A stretch of DNA of 64,000 nt from Butyricicoccus_A sp963601915 (GCA_963601915.1 CAVCGL010000006.1:1-64000), one strand, 5' to 3'. Numbered from the stretch's first letter, positions 50,356 through 60,025 are shown. Numbers and translations are program-made. Notes: generated from the sequence alone by a model not told the origin.

Positions 50356-50970
50356 TCAATCCAAAACGGTTTTCCAGTCTTTCCTCTGATAGGCATCAAA
50401 ACACATCTGAATTTGCTCGGCGGTATTTTTTTCTGCGGCAAGATTTTCCGGCAATGCATCTCTGTCAAAATATTGAATCTCTGTGGTCTCAATATTCTCA
50501 TCAAACGCACCGCCTATGGCGCGGCACTGAACAAACAGCTTGATGACACCATATGGCAGATTGCACGGATTATGCTTTCTCCAATCTTGTACGGCAATGA
50601 GCTGCTCCGCAACGACATCCAATCCAGCCTCTTCTTTCGTCTCTTTGATGACGTTGGAAGCCACGGATTGATCGACATCACACCACCCGCCGGGCAGTGA
50701 CCACGTGCCGTTTTTCTCATGCACCAGCAAGATCTTATCCTCTTGAAAAACGGCGGCTCTTGTATCTATTTTGGGCGTCTGATAGCCGGTCTCATTGCAG
50801 AAAAACGTCTTGATGGTCTCTGTCGGAATTTCCGTCTCATACGAAAGCATCTGCGCTGCAATCTCTCTCAGTTCTTCATATCGTTCCCGATCATACGGAT
50901 TGTCGCTGTATGCCAGTCCGCCCTGCGCCAAGCTCTGCACACGGATGGCCAATTCTGTCCATTTACTCAT
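50356..50970 (-). CDS. Nudix hydrolase with N-terminal helical domain
   Basis: Hydrolyses a nucleoside diphosphate derivative; ADP-ribose-like compounds are typical for the subfamily. The 204-residue protein has the N-terminal domain (residues 1-60, WTELAIRVQSLAQGGLAYS) and a Nudix box at about 93-115 (GGWCDVDQSVASNVIKETKEEAGL). Two consensus positions differ: the first Glu is Gln and the Arg is Lys, while the metal-binding EE pair is kept. It sits 78 bp upstream of the NifX-like gene on the same strand. Confidence 0.87.
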   Translation of the reverse strand: MSKWTELAIRVQSLAQGGLAYSDNPYDRERYEELREIAAQMLSYETEIPTETIKTFFCNETGYQTPKIDTRAAVFQEDKILLVHEKNGTWSLPGGWCDVDQSVASNVIKETKEEAGLDVVAEQLIAVQDWRKHNPCNLPYGVIKLFVQCRAIGGAFDENIETTEIQYFDRDALPENLAAEKNTAEQIQMCFDAYQRKDWKTVLD

Positions 50971-50982
50971 GAAAATACCTCA

Positions 50983-51014
50983 TAAAGAAAGCGGCGTGAC
51001 CAAAGCCACGCCGC
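50983..51014 (-). terminator. Terminator of the zinc phospholipase C-like gene
   Basis: GCGGCGTG (50991-50998) pairs with CACGCCGC (51007-51014); minus strand continues TTTCTTT. Confidence 0.8.
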
Positions 51015-51036
51015 CATCTCATCGTCCTGTTTGTTG

Positions 51037-51660
51037 TTATGCGGTCTGCACCATTTCCTGCTCGCCAATATGCGGCAGTCTCTCGATGGCTGTGCAGGTC
51101 ATTCCGATGATGGAAAGCACGACAGCCGTCAGAACACGGCAGATATGGGAAATATCATCATTGATGTTATGCGTTTCCTGTGCGACATAGCTCTGATGCT
51201 GCTCAGAGATGTAGGCAATCAGGGCATCCGGTGTTGCCGGAAGCTTTGCCGGTACGTTTTGTGCCCAGCCATTGAACTTTGCTTCATTGATTCGGCGGCG
51301 GATGGTCAAGCTGGTTTGCTTTTCATAGATATAATGCATGAGCAAGCAGTGCCCGTAAATATCATCATTGTGCGGGAAGCTGAAGAAATCCGTAATGTAA
51401 TGACAGATCACGCCCAGATCCTCGCTGATCTTCGGGCCGTTGCTCTTGTTCAGTCGAACACGCGCGATAAAATCGCGAATGCGCTGCATGACTTCTTCAA
51501 ACATCAGCGACGGATAATGCCGCTTGGTCAAGTATTCGCCCTTGAGATCCGGCTTCAGATTTCCGAACATAAACGCTTTCCGGTTAAACGAAACACCATT
51601 GGTATTTTCCACATAGTCCAGCAGGTAATGTGCGACCGTGGTATGGGACACAGAATCCAT
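51037..51660 (-). CDS. Zinc-dependent phospholipase C family protein (cytoplasmic, HD-like)
   Basis: The 207-residue protein resembles the zinc-dependent phospholipase C fold: GNLKPD, YPSLMFEEV, VICHYITDFFSFPHNDDIYGHCLLMHYIYE with several His and Asp as metal ligands. It has no signal peptide, so it is not a secreted toxin; its substrate is unknown. A C-terminal hydrophobic stretch (VLTAVVLSIIGMTC) may anchor it. I choose ATG 51660, 9 bases after GGAG. Confidence 0.8.
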   Translation of the reverse strand: MDSVSHTTVAHYLLDYVENTNGVSFNRKAFMFGNLKPDLKGEYLTKRHYPSLMFEEVMQRIRDFIARVRLNKSNGPKISEDLGVICHYITDFFSFPHNDDIYGHCLLMHYIYEKQTSLTIRRRINEAKFNGWAQNVPAKLPATPDALIAYISEQHQSYVAQETHNINDDISHICRVLTAVVLSIIGMTCTAIERLPHIGEQEMVQTA

Positions 51661-51778
51661 CGGCATCAACTCCTTCTTTTTGTTGTGTTCATTGTAACAC
51701 GAAGCAGCAAAAAGAAAAAGAGGCATTTTGAAGAAGTTTTTGTTAACAAATTGTTATAGACACAAACATGACACAAAG

Positions 51779-51823
51779 AGCCTCTGATTCCTGTCCGTTG
51801 TTTGAACAAAAATCAGAGGCTTG
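51779..51823 (-). terminator. Terminator of the radical SAM gene
   Basis: GCCTCTGATT and AATCAGAGGC arms; on the minus strand TCTTTG follows. Confidence 0.65.
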
Positions 51824-51842
51824 TATATTTCTTCTTATTTTA

Positions 51843-52709
51843 TCACAGGGCGCGGAAGTATTCTTTTTTATATCCGCCGCGTTCCAGCGCCTTGCGAATC
51901 TGCTCACACATGGCTTCGCGATCTCGATTGAGCGTGCCCTTGAGTGTCAGATAATTGGATGCATGATTCGAGCGGAAGACACTGCCCTCACTGTCGATGT
52001 GCTCCAGCATCAGCAGGGTTTCCTTGGCCACCTGTGGTGCGGTGAGCAAGTGGAATTTGCCCTCCTCGCACTCGCGGCGCAGCGGCACATCGCCCTCAAA
52101 CATCAGGGTGAGCAGACCGATATAGTCCGGCTTCATGCGGGAAAATGCCTTTGCCGTGTCAATCGCGTGCTCTTTCCACAGCTCTGTGCCGCCCAGACCA
52201 CTGATGGCAGTCACAGACAGCTTCATACCGGCATCCTTCACCATCTGACCGGCGCGGATGACATCTTCTACTGTCACGCCCTTATTGATGTGCTTGAGCA
52301 CCTGCTCATTGCCGGATTCCAGACCCAGATAAATCATTTCCAATCCCAGCGAATGCAGCAGCTGCAAATCCTCCGGAGACTTGGTCAAAATGCTTTTCGG
52401 AGAGCCATAGCTAGTCACGCGCTGGCATTCCGGAATCACCTTTCGGATGTGCTTGAGAATGGTCACGAGATCCTCTGTCTTGCGAATCAGCGCATCGCCG
52501 TCTGCGAGAAAGACGCGCTCAATATAGCGGTACTGTCTGCGGGCGATGTTGAAATCCTCCAAAACGTCCTCCAACTTGCGCAGATGGAAGCGTTTTTCCT
52601 TGTACATATCACAGAATGTGCATTTATTATGGCTGCATCCCACCGTAACCTGTACGATCAGGCTGTAAGCCTCAGACGGCGGACGAAATACTCTGCCTTC
52701 ATATCTCAT
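51843..52709 (-). CDS. Radical SAM protein
   Basis: The 288-residue protein has the radical SAM cluster CSHNKCTFCDMY (Cys30, Cys35, Cys38; an unusual CX4CX2C spacing because of HN), the glycine-rich region and GLESGNEQVLKHINKG, seen in Elp3/HemN-like oxidoreductases of the COG1032 type. The substrate is unknown. It has no obvious partner; neighbours on both sides belong to other units. Confidence 0.85.
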   Translation of the reverse strand: MRYEGRVFRPPSEAYSLIVQVTVGCSHNKCTFCDMYKEKRFHLRKLEDVLEDFNIARRQYRYIERVFLADGDALIRKTEDLVTILKHIRKVIPECQRVTSYGSPKSILTKSPEDLQLLHSLGLEMIYLGLESGNEQVLKHINKGVTVEDVIRAGQMVKDAGMKLSVTAISGLGGTELWKEHAIDTAKAFSRMKPDYIGLLTLMFEGDVPLRRECEEGKFHLLTAPQVAKETLLMLEHIDSEGSVFRSNHASNYLTLKGTLNRDREAMCEQIRKALERGGYKKEYFRAL

Positions 52710-52773
52710 AGATAATGACTCCTTTCAGGGGTATTGGTATAGTATAGCATACTTTTGCGCGCTTTTCCAGACG

Positions 52774-52804
52774 CAAAAACGGACGGTACACAGGTACCGT
52801 CCGT
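52774..52804 (-). terminator. Terminator of the acidic membrane protein gene
   Basis: ACGGACGGTAC (52779-52789) pairs with GTACCGTCCGT (52794-52804); TTTTTG follows on the minus strand. Confidence 0.88.
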
Positions 52805-52817
52805 CAAAGAGAAAATC

Positions 52818-53219
52818 TTATTCCTCTTCTTCTGCTGCTTCTGTCGGAGCTTTTTCGGTTTCTTCCTCTTCAGCCGTAGCTTCCTCTTCTGTCTCTTCCG
52901 GCTCCTCCGGTGTCTCTTCGGTTTCTTCCGGCGCTTCTTCTACCGGAATTTCGGTCTCTTCCATGCTCAGCTGTTCTTCGGCTGCTGCACCGGTCTCATT
53001 TGCGGCTTCGCATTCTTCACAGGCTGCATTTTCTGCATTCAGATCATCCAGCTCGCTCATTGCCTTGAGCTCTGCCTCGTGGTAAACCTGTTCGCTCTTG
53101 CTGTGTTTATATGCTGCTACACCTGCGGCAACAGCACCAGCAGCAGCGCCAGCAACTGCCACGCCAATACCGATTTTCTTCTTGAGGCTGCTGTTCTTTT
53201 TCTTTGCGCACATAATCAA
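52818..53219 (-). CDS. Acidic membrane-anchored protein, unknown
   Basis: The 133-residue protein has a basic N-terminus (AKKKNSSLKKK), one Gly/Ala/Val helix (residues about 16-36) and a long, disordered tail of Glu, Thr, Pro and Ala with one Cys pair (CEEC). Composition, not family, is all that can be seen. The start is ATG 53219 or, four residues in, MCAKKKN. It may be a surface or membrane tether. The 320 bp upstream (53220-53540) hold the divergent promoters and nothing else I recognise. Confidence 0.7.
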   Translation of the reverse strand: MIMCAKKKNSSLKKKIGIGVAVAGAAAGAVAAGVAAYKHSKSEQVYHEAELKAMSELDDLNAENAACEECEAANETGAAAEEQLSMEETEIPVEEAPEETEETPEEPEETEEEATAEEEETEKAPTEAAEEEE

Positions 53220-53469
53220 ATCTTCCTCTCATTGTCGCGCGGGTGTCCGCGGGGTAATTGACTCACGTTTTTCCGCCAAATTTTCGGCTCAACGGCTCAC
53301 ATACCATGCAGAGCAAAAACGCATTTTGAATCAGTTATATGTTACCACACAGAAATCCCATCTGTCAATCTCTACGTGAAAATATCCCCAATTTTCCCAA
53401 TCTTCTTTGTGTGTTTTTACAGCAAATACACCAATATCCGCCAGTCTATACACATTTTGGGTAAAGCTC

Positions 53470-53499
53470 TTGGCGCGATCTTTCTCTCCGTGTTATAAT
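53470..53499 (+). promoter_or_regulatory. Promoter of the ArAE-like exporter gene
   Basis: TTGGCG (53470-53475), 18-bp spacer, perfect TATAAT (53494-53499). Confidence 0.65.
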
Positions 53500-53554
53500 A
53501 ACAAATACACAGTTTTTCCATGAATGAATTTCTATATGCTTGAAGGAGGCTGTC

Positions 53555-54478
53555 ATGAAGCATCTCAAAAAGCACACACCATTTCTCATCGGTATGCGCA
53601 CATTCAAAACCGCACTCGCCTGCGGTCTTGCCGTTTCTATGGGCTATGTCATCAACAGTCCATATCCTCCCTTTCTCGCCATTGGCGCGTTAGGCTGTAT
53701 GGAAGCGTCTATTACCGCTTCCCTCCGCTCTGCGCGAGATATGATTATCGGAAACTTAGTCGGTGCACTGCTCGCTATGATTTTCGTCATGAATTTTACC
53801 GGATATTTTGAAATCACCTGTTTTATCGGTGTGATTATCATGATTTCCGTGTGCAATCTTCTGCACATGAAACCGACGATCACCAATTTGGCGTGTGTCG
53901 TATTCTGCTGCTGTCTCAAAGATATTCCGGCGTCCGGCACGATTATTTACGGCCTCCTGCGCTTCCGTGAGACCGTCATCGGCACCATTATCGCTCTTGC
54001 TGTCAACATGCTGATTCGTCCGTACAACGGCGCTGAGCGCACGAGAAAGGGAATTTTGAGTGCGCAGCAAGCCATGCTGCCGCTGCTCAAAGAGCGCGTC
54101 CTGCTCGGCAGAATTCCCGATCTGCGCGATTTGCGCAAGCACATCAACCAGCTGGACAGCTCCATCAATATTTTGCTGGATGAGCGCATGAACATTTCTC
54201 TCAAAAAATCACAGGTTGCTTATCTGCGCGGCTGTCAGCAGCTGCTGTGGAAAATGCGCGATGCCCTCATCAGTATTTGCAGCATCGACACCACACCAAG
54301 CCCTTCTCAAGAAAATCTTGCCCGCATGAAGAAAATCGGGCTGTCAAATGATCCTCAGGAACACACAGAAAATATCCTGACCGGCGTCTGTCACGAAGAG
54401 GACACAACGGTATTTAATTATTACTTAAATGTCTTTCTCGACTCCAACGACTACCTCAACGAGCTGATTCACATGTAA
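53555..54478 (+). CDS. Aromatic acid exporter (ArAE/FUSC-like) family protein
   Basis: The 307-residue protein has an N-terminal membrane half (about six helices; GMRTFKTALACGLAVSMGYVI and PPFLAIGALGCMEASITASL are typical of the ArAE_1 family) and a C-terminal soluble helical half of about 150 residues with LDSSINILLDERMN. Family members export aromatic acids or contribute to envelope stress tolerance. ATG 53555 has GGAGG 5 bases upstream. Confidence 0.85.
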   Translation: MKHLKKHTPFLIGMRTFKTALACGLAVSMGYVINSPYPPFLAIGALGCMEASITASLRSARDMIIGNLVGALLAMIFVMNFTGYFEITCFIGVIIMISVCNLLHMKPTITNLACVVFCCCLKDIPASGTIIYGLLRFRETVIGTIIALAVNMLIRPYNGAERTRKGILSAQQAMLPLLKERVLLGRIPDLRDLRKHINQLDSSINILLDERMNISLKKSQVAYLRGCQQLLWKMRDALISICSIDTTPSPSQENLARMKKIGLSNDPQEHTENILTGVCHEEDTTVFNYYLNVFLDSNDYLNELIHM

Positions 54479-54479
54479 A

Positions 54480-54536
54480 AAAGCGGCAGACCGCCGTTCC
54501 CTCTCAACAAGGAACATGCAGTCTGCCGTTATTATA
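54480..54536. terminator. Bidirectional terminator between ArAE and gpmI genes
   Basis: CGGCAGACCGC and GCAGTCTGCCG arms with a GTTCC/GGAAC inner stem, between convergent genes. Confidence 0.8.
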
Positions 54537-54557
54537 TTTGTCTTGTCTGAGTAATAT

Positions 54558-56081
54558 TTACTTTACGATCAGAGACTCGCCGTCCATCTCTTCCGGCTTC
54601 TCCAGACCGAGAACCTGCAGCATCGTCGGTGCAATATCTGCCAGACGACCCGGATTCAGCTTCTTGCAGTCCGAATAGCCGACAACGCAGAACGGAACCG
54701 GATTGCAGGAATGTGCGGTGAACGGAGATACGCCGTCCTCCTCCAGCATCTGGTCTGCATTGCCGTGGTCAGCGGTAATCATTGCCACGCCGCCCATTTC
54801 CAGAATCGCATCGACGGTCTTGCCAACACAAGTATCGACTGCCTGTACGGCTTCAACAGCTGCGTCAAATACGCCGGTATGGCCGACCATGTCGCAGTTT
54901 GCGTAGTTCAGAATGATGACGTCAAACTTGCCGCTCTTGATTTCCTCAACAACCTTGTCGCAAACCTTGTATGCGCTCATCTCCGGCTGCATATCATAGG
55001 TGGCAACCTTCGGAGAAGCAATCAGGTCACGGGACTCATTCTTGTACGGAGCCTCTACGCCGCCGTTAAAGAAGAACGTAACATGGGCATACTTCTCGGT
55101 CTCTGCGATGCGCAGCTGGGTCAGGCCGTTGTCTGCGATATACTCGCCAAAGGTATTGACCAGCTGCTGCGGCTTAAATGCCACATGCACGTTCGGCATG
55201 GTTGCATCGTACTGGGTCATGCAAACAAAGTATACCGGTAAGAAGCCATTCTTGCGCTCAAAGCCAGTGAACTCCGGATCAACAAACGTACGGGTGATTT
55301 CACGCGCACGGTCCGGGCGGAAGTTTGCAAAAATAATGGAATCGTTTGCCTTGATCTGGCCATCCTTCGCAGTGACAACCGGAACAATAAATTCGTCGGT
55401 AACGTCTGCATCGTAGGAAGCCTGTACAGCGGCTACCGGATCGTCAAAGTACTCGCCCTCGCCGTATACCATAGCAGAATATGCCTTGACCAGACGCTCA
55501 AAGCGGTTGTCACGGTCCATCGCATAGTATCTGCCGTTGATGGTAGCAATCTTGCCGATGCCGATTTCATCCAGCTTTGCCTGCAGCTTCTTGACGAAAT
55601 CAATGCCGGAAGTCGGCGGAACGTCACGGCCATCCATGAAGCAGTGGACAAACACCTTGGTCAGACCATTCTTCTTTGCCAGATCCAGCAGGCCGAAGAT
55701 ATGCTCGATATGCGAGTGTACGCCGCCATCGCTGAGCAGGCCAAAGATGTGCAGAGCACTGTCATTCTTCTTGCAGTTTTCCACTGCGCCGAGGAATGCT
55801 TCGTTGTCAAAGAACGGGCCGTCCTGAATGCTCTTGGTGATACGGGTCAGTTCCTGATATACAACGCGGCCTGCGCCGATATTGGTGTGGCCAACCTCAC
55901 TGTTGCCCATCTGTCCGTCCGGCAGACCAACATCCATACCGGATGCACCCAGCTGGGTGGTCGGATATTCGTTAAACAGACGGGTCAAGTTCGGATGCTT
56001 TGCGGCATGGATCGCATTGCCCATGTCGCTGTCGCGCAGACCAAAGCCGTCCATGATAATCAGAATTAACGGTTTTTTCAT
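54558..56081 (-). CDS. gpmI: 2,3-bisphosphoglycerate-independent phosphoglycerate mutase
   Basis: Interconverts 3- and 2-phosphoglycerate with two Mn ions and a phospho-Ser. The 507-residue protein has DGFGLRDSDMGNA at 10-22, the catalytic Ser in QMGNSEVGHTNIGAGR (about 62), HCFMDGRDVPPTSG, and the metal site ITADHGNADQM near 440. ATG 56081 follows GAGG. Last of the pgk-tpiA-gpmI glycolytic operon; no enolase is adjacent. The 180-bp gap before it (56082-56262) holds nothing I recognise. Confidence 0.97.
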   Translation of the reverse strand: MKKPLILIIMDGFGLRDSDMGNAIHAAKHPNLTRLFNEYPTTQLGASGMDVGLPDGQMGNSEVGHTNIGAGRVVYQELTRITKSIQDGPFFDNEAFLGAVENCKKNDSALHIFGLLSDGGVHSHIEHIFGLLDLAKKNGLTKVFVHCFMDGRDVPPTSGIDFVKKLQAKLDEIGIGKIATINGRYYAMDRDNRFERLVKAYSAMVYGEGEYFDDPVAAVQASYDADVTDEFIVPVVTAKDGQIKANDSIIFANFRPDRAREITRTFVDPEFTGFERKNGFLPVYFVCMTQYDATMPNVHVAFKPQQLVNTFGEYIADNGLTQLRIAETEKYAHVTFFFNGGVEAPYKNESRDLIASPKVATYDMQPEMSAYKVCDKVVEEIKSGKFDVIILNYANCDMVGHTGVFDAAVEAVQAVDTCVGKTVDAILEMGGVAMITADHGNADQMLEEDGVSPFTAHSCNPVPFCVVGYSDCKKLNPGRLADIAPTMLQVLGLEKPEEMDGESLIVK

Positions 56082-56262
56082 GTTGAACCTCATTTCCAAA
56101 AAATCCTTATTTTTTCACGCTGCCTCGGAAAGGGACGGTGCCGCGCCGGTTACCCAACAGGACACCAAAAGTGCAGCAGCATGTGCCAACGGGTCAAAAA
56201 ACAGCAGAACGGCGGACCACCAATTCGCAAAGCAGCCCGCCGATTCTCATCGTTCTTTTTCC

Positions 56263-57051
56263 TTATTCTGCTGCCGGAGCCGGATCCTGTGCAGCTTCGA
56301 TGATTGCAAAGAAGTCCGGAGCCTTCAGAGAAGCGCCGCCGATGAGGCCGCCGTCTACGTCCGGCTTGCTCAGCAGCTCAGCTGCGTTCTTTGCGTTCAT
56401 AGAACCACCGTACTGGATGGTGATAGCACGTGCAGCGCGTGCGCCGTACAGCTCGCGCAGGCAGTCACGGATTGCAGAGCAAACCTCGTTTGCCTGGTCA
56501 GCAGTAGCAGTCTTGCCGGTGCCGATAGCCCAGATCGGCTCGTAAGCGATGACAACCTTCTTGATGTCGTCAACGGATACGCCCTGAACAGCGATCTTAA
56601 CCTGCTTGCGGATAACTTCGTACCATACGTCCTGCTCGCGCTCGGTCAGAGACTCGCCAACGCAAACGATCGGGCGGAAGCCTGCTTCCAGAGCAACCTT
56701 TACCTTCTTGTTTACGTTCTCGTCGGTCTCATTGAAGTACTGACGACGCTCGGAATGGCCGATGATTACGTACTTTACGCCGCACTCCTTGAGCATATCA
56801 GCGGAAACTTCACCGGTGTAAGCGCCCTTCGGCTCGAAGTGCATGTTCTCTGCACCGATAGCAATCTTGGAGCCCTTAGCAGCCTTTACAGCAGTCGGGA
56901 TGTCTACGTACGGTACGCACAGTACCATCTCACACCACTTGACCTTGCTTACCATCGGCTTCAGCTCTTCGATCAGAGCCTTTGCCTGGCTCGGGGTTAT
57001 GTTCATCTTCCAGTTACCAGCGATAATAGTCTTGCGATATCTGCGATTCAT
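56263..57051 (-). CDS. tpiA: Triosephosphate isomerase
   Basis: Interconverts dihydroxyacetone phosphate and glyceraldehyde-3-phosphate. The 262-residue protein has GNWKMN at 12-17, catalytic His in IGHSERR and Glu in VIAYEPIWAIGTGK, and the phosphate loop GGSMNAKNA. It ends with a short Ala/Pro tail. It lies 85 bp after pgk. Confidence 0.98.
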   Translation of the reverse strand: MNRRYRKTIIAGNWKMNITPSQAKALIEELKPMVSKVKWCEMVLCVPYVDIPTAVKAAKGSKIAIGAENMHFEPKGAYTGEVSADMLKECGVKYVIIGHSERRQYFNETDENVNKKVKVALEAGFRPIVCVGESLTEREQDVWYEVIRKQVKIAVQGVSVDDIKKVVIAYEPIWAIGTGKTATADQANEVCSAIRDCLRELYGARAARAITIQYGGSMNAKNAAELLSKPDVDGGLIGGASLKAPDFFAIIEAAQDPAPAAE

Positions 57052-57136
57052 ATTGGTTTTCCCCTTCCTGAAAAATCCTAATTAAATATATTTCAGCGTT
57101 CCCCTGCGCGGCAGGGGAACGGACTGAACGAAATGA

Positions 57137-58342
57137 TTACTTGTCCTGGAGGCAAGCGATGCCCGGCAGAACCTTACCTTCCATAAACTCCAGAGAAGCG
57201 CCGCCGCCAGTGGAGATATGGGTCATCTTGTCTGCGTAGCCCAGCTGCTGTACTGCTGCTGCGGAGTCGCCGCCGCCGATGATGGTGATTGCATCGGTCT
57301 TGCTCAGTGCTTCAGCGACAGCCTTGGTGCCTACTGCAAACTTCTCAAACTCGAATACGCCCATCGGGCCATTCCAGATAACGGTACCTGCGTCCTTTAC
57401 TGCGTCGCAGTACAGCTCAACGGTCTTCGGACCAATGTCCAGACCCTCCCAGCCGTCCGGAATGTTGCCAGATTCTACGACCTGGGAGTTTGCGTCAGCT
57501 GCAAATGCATCAGCGATGACGGTGTCAACCGGCAGCAGGAGCTTGACGCCCTTTGCCTTTGCCTTCTCAATCATCTCGAGTGCATAGCCCTTCCAGTCTT
57601 CCTCCAGCAGAGAGTCGCCGATCTTGCCGCCCTGTGCTGCGGAGAAGGTGTATGCCATGCCGCCGCCGATGATGATGGTGTCAGCGATTTCCAGCAGGTT
57701 GTTGATAACGCCGATCTTGGAGGATACCTTTGAGCCGCCCAGAATAGCAACCAGCGGACGCTTCGGAGCTGCCAGTGCGCCGCCGATAACCTCCAGCTCC
57801 TTCTGAATCAGGAAACCGGAAACTGCCGGCAGATAAGCGGCAACGCCTGCGGTAGAAGCATGTGCGCGGTGTACGGTGCCGAATGCATCGGATACATAGA
57901 GGCCATCAGCGCCAGCCAGATCAGCCAGTGCCTTTGCAAATGCCGGATCGTTCTTGGTCTCGCCATTGTCGTAGCGCAAGTTCTCCAGCAGCAGGATCTG
58001 ACCCGGCTTCAGAGCAGCAGCCTTTGCCTTTGCGTCCTCGCCTACAATGTCCTTTGCCAGAATAACATCCTTGCCCAGCAGCTCGCTCAGGCGCTTTGCA
58101 ACCGGTGCCATAGACAGCTCCGGCTTCCACTCGCCCTTCGGCTTGCCCATATGAGAGCATGCAATAACAGCTGCATCATGCTCCAGCAAATACTGGATGG
58201 TCGGCAGAGCTGCACGAATGCGCTTGTCGTCGGTGATGACGCCGCTTCCGTCCTTTGCCATCGGGACGTTGAAATCGCAGCGCAGCAGAACCTTCTTGCC
58301 TGTTACGTCGATGTCCGTGACATTCTTCTTATTGTAGTCCAT
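57137..58342 (-). CDS. pgk: Phosphoglycerate kinase
   Basis: Makes ATP from 1,3-bisphosphoglycerate. The 401-residue protein has VLLRCDFNVPM near 20, SHMGKPKG, the hinge regions, and the nucleotide site GGGDSAAAV and the closing STGGGASLEFMEGK. ATG 58342 follows AAGGAG. First gene of the glycolytic operon, with a clear promoter upstream. gap is not adjacent. Confidence 0.98.
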   Translation of the reverse strand: MDYNKKNVTDIDVTGKKVLLRCDFNVPMAKDGSGVITDDKRIRAALPTIQYLLEHDAAVIACSHMGKPKGEWKPELSMAPVAKRLSELLGKDVILAKDIVGEDAKAKAAALKPGQILLLENLRYDNGETKNDPAFAKALADLAGADGLYVSDAFGTVHRAHASTAGVAAYLPAVSGFLIQKELEVIGGALAAPKRPLVAILGGSKVSSKIGVINNLLEIADTIIIGGGMAYTFSAAQGGKIGDSLLEEDWKGYALEMIEKAKAKGVKLLLPVDTVIADAFAADANSQVVESGNIPDGWEGLDIGPKTVELYCDAVKDAGTVIWNGPMGVFEFEKFAVGTKAVAEALSKTDAITIIGGGDSAAAVQQLGYADKMTHISTGGGASLEFMEGKVLPGIACLQDK

Positions 58343-58421
58343 GAATAACACTCCTTATTTTAACTGGAACAACGTTCGATAGAGAGGGAAATCGCAGGTA
58401 TTATTGCGTTTCCACTGAAAA

Positions 58422-58450
58422 ATTATACCGTCTTACGGCGTACTTTTCAA
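58422..58450 (-). promoter_or_regulatory. Promoter of pgk-tpiA-gpmI
   Basis: Minus strand TTGAAA (58445-58450), 17-bp spacer, perfect TATAAT (58422-58427). Leader about 75 nt. Confidence 0.85.
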
Positions 58451-58505
58451 GATAATTTTCTCAAAAAGTACGCGATTTTACGAATTTTTCAGCAAAACCT
58501 TTCCT

Positions 58506-59393
58506 TTACGCCCGCGGTGCGCCCCGAAAAATGACGCCCAATGCCTTCGGGCCCGTGTTCGAGGTAACCATAATGCCCAGCGGACTGCGCTCAATATCCT
58601 GAAATCCCTTTTCTCTGAGCTGATTCTCCAGTGCCTGAATCTGCTCTTCCGATACATCGCCGTACATGACGCGCACGGTCTGATGCTCCCGATCCACGGC
58701 ATCCTGTGCCGCCAAATCTGCGAGCTTATTGGCAACCGCCTTGTCGCCGCGCACCTTGCACATGACATCGACGGAGCCGTCAAATACGACGGCAATCGGC
58801 CGCAGGCCCAGCGCATCACCGACAAAGGCTGCGCCGCCGGAAATGCGTCCGCTCTTGCGCAAAATGCGCAGATTATAGATGCCGACATACGCCTTCATGC
58901 CCTTGACAAGGCTGTTCATCTCCGCAGAAATTTCCGCAAAGGATTTGCCCTCTTCGCGCATCTTTGCGCCGGTCACGGCAACTCTGCCGTATGTATACGA
59001 ATAGCAGCGCGAGTCGATCAGCTCAATGACCATCTCTTCGCCATATTCATCATAGAACATATCGCGCGTGATGCACGCCGCCTGATAGGTACCGGAGCCG
59101 GAGCCATTGATGAGCACGCCGATGCAGTGCGTGCAGCCCTCTTCATGCGCCTGCTTATAGAGATTCAAAAACCACTCCATGCTGACCTGTGAAGTCTGCG
59201 GGAAGCTCTCGCTCTCCTCCAGCATCTTCCAATACTCCTGCGGACTGATTTCATAATATTCCAAAAACGTCTTGTCATCTACGGTGACATGCAGCGGCGC
59301 CACTTTGACATCCCAACGTTCTGCCTCTTCGTGGGTGATGTCCGAGGCCGAATCGGTAAAAATACAAATCTTTTCTGTTCTCTTATCTGTCAT
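58506..59393 (-). CDS. DegV family fatty acid-binding protein
   Basis: DegV proteins bind an acyl chain; the FakB members present fatty acids to the kinase FakA. The 295-residue protein has the family features FTDSASDITHEEAERWDV, the SQVSMEWF loop (Ser that binds carboxylate) and LINGSGSGTYQAA. It lies 3 bp after trmL. No fakA is in view. Confidence 0.9.
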   Translation of the reverse strand: MTDKRTEKICIFTDSASDITHEEAERWDVKVAPLHVTVDDKTFLEYYEISPQEYWKMLEESESFPQTSQVSMEWFLNLYKQAHEEGCTHCIGVLINGSGSGTYQAACITRDMFYDEYGEEMVIELIDSRCYSYTYGRVAVTGAKMREEGKSFAEISAEMNSLVKGMKAYVGIYNLRILRKSGRISGGAAFVGDALGLRPIAVVFDGSVDVMCKVRGDKAVANKLADLAAQDAVDREHQTVRVMYGDVSEEQIQALENQLREKGFQDIERSPLGIMVTSNTGPKALGVIFRGAPRA

Positions 59394-59396
59394 CTC

Positions 59397-59882
59397 TTAT
59401 ACCTCCGGGAACGGACCTGCACTGCACAGATCCGCGAAGTCATTCTGCCGCAGTGCTTCATATACGACAACGGCAACGCTGTTGGACAGGTTCAGGCAGC
59501 GCGCACCTTCCCGCATCGGGATGCGAATGCAGCGCTCCGGATGCTGCGCGAGCAGCTGCTCCGGCAGGCCCTTGGTCTCCTTGCCAAACAGCAGATAGGC
59601 ATTCGGCGGATAGGATACATCGGTGTGACGCTGCTGTCCCTTGCTGGTGGCGTAAAAATACGTGCCATCCGGGTTCTTTTCCCAAAATTCATCGAGAGAA
59701 TCATAATACCGCACATCGAGCAAATGCCAGTAATCCAATCCCGCCCGCTTGAGTTTTTTATCATCAATCGAAAAGCCCAGCGGTCCGACCAGATGCAGCG
59801 TGCAGCCAGTCACCGCGCAGGTACGCGCAATGTTTCCAGTATTCTGTGGAATTTCCGGTTCCACCAAAACGATGCCAAGCAT
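59397..59882 (-). CDS. trmL: tRNA (cytidine(34)-2'-O)-methyltransferase
   Basis: SPOUT-class enzyme that 2'-O-methylates the wobble base of tRNA-Leu. The 161-residue protein has IVLVEPEIPQNTGNIARTC near the N-terminus and LFGKETKGLPEQLL and IRIPMREGARCLNLSNSVAVVVYE forming the knotted SAM site. I choose ATG 59882 (MLGIVLV) after GGAGA; longer frames have no ribosome site. Upstream of degV with a 3-bp gap, so translationally coupled. Confidence 0.93.
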   Translation of the reverse strand: MLGIVLVEPEIPQNTGNIARTCAVTGCTLHLVGPLGFSIDDKKLKRAGLDYWHLLDVRYYDSLDEFWEKNPDGTYFYATSKGQQRHTDVSYPPNAYLLFGKETKGLPEQLLAQHPERCIRIPMREGARCLNLSNSVAVVVYEALRQNDFADLCSAGPFPEV

Positions 59883-60025
59883 AAATTGTCTCCTTTTTCC
59901 TCTATCGACAGCACAAAGGCTGTCATGTATACCTATCATATGATATTTTGCTCGGTATTTCAAGAAAGTTTTGCGCAAATGGTAAAATTTCAAGCAATTT
60001 ATCAACATACCCGCGATTTGCTGTA

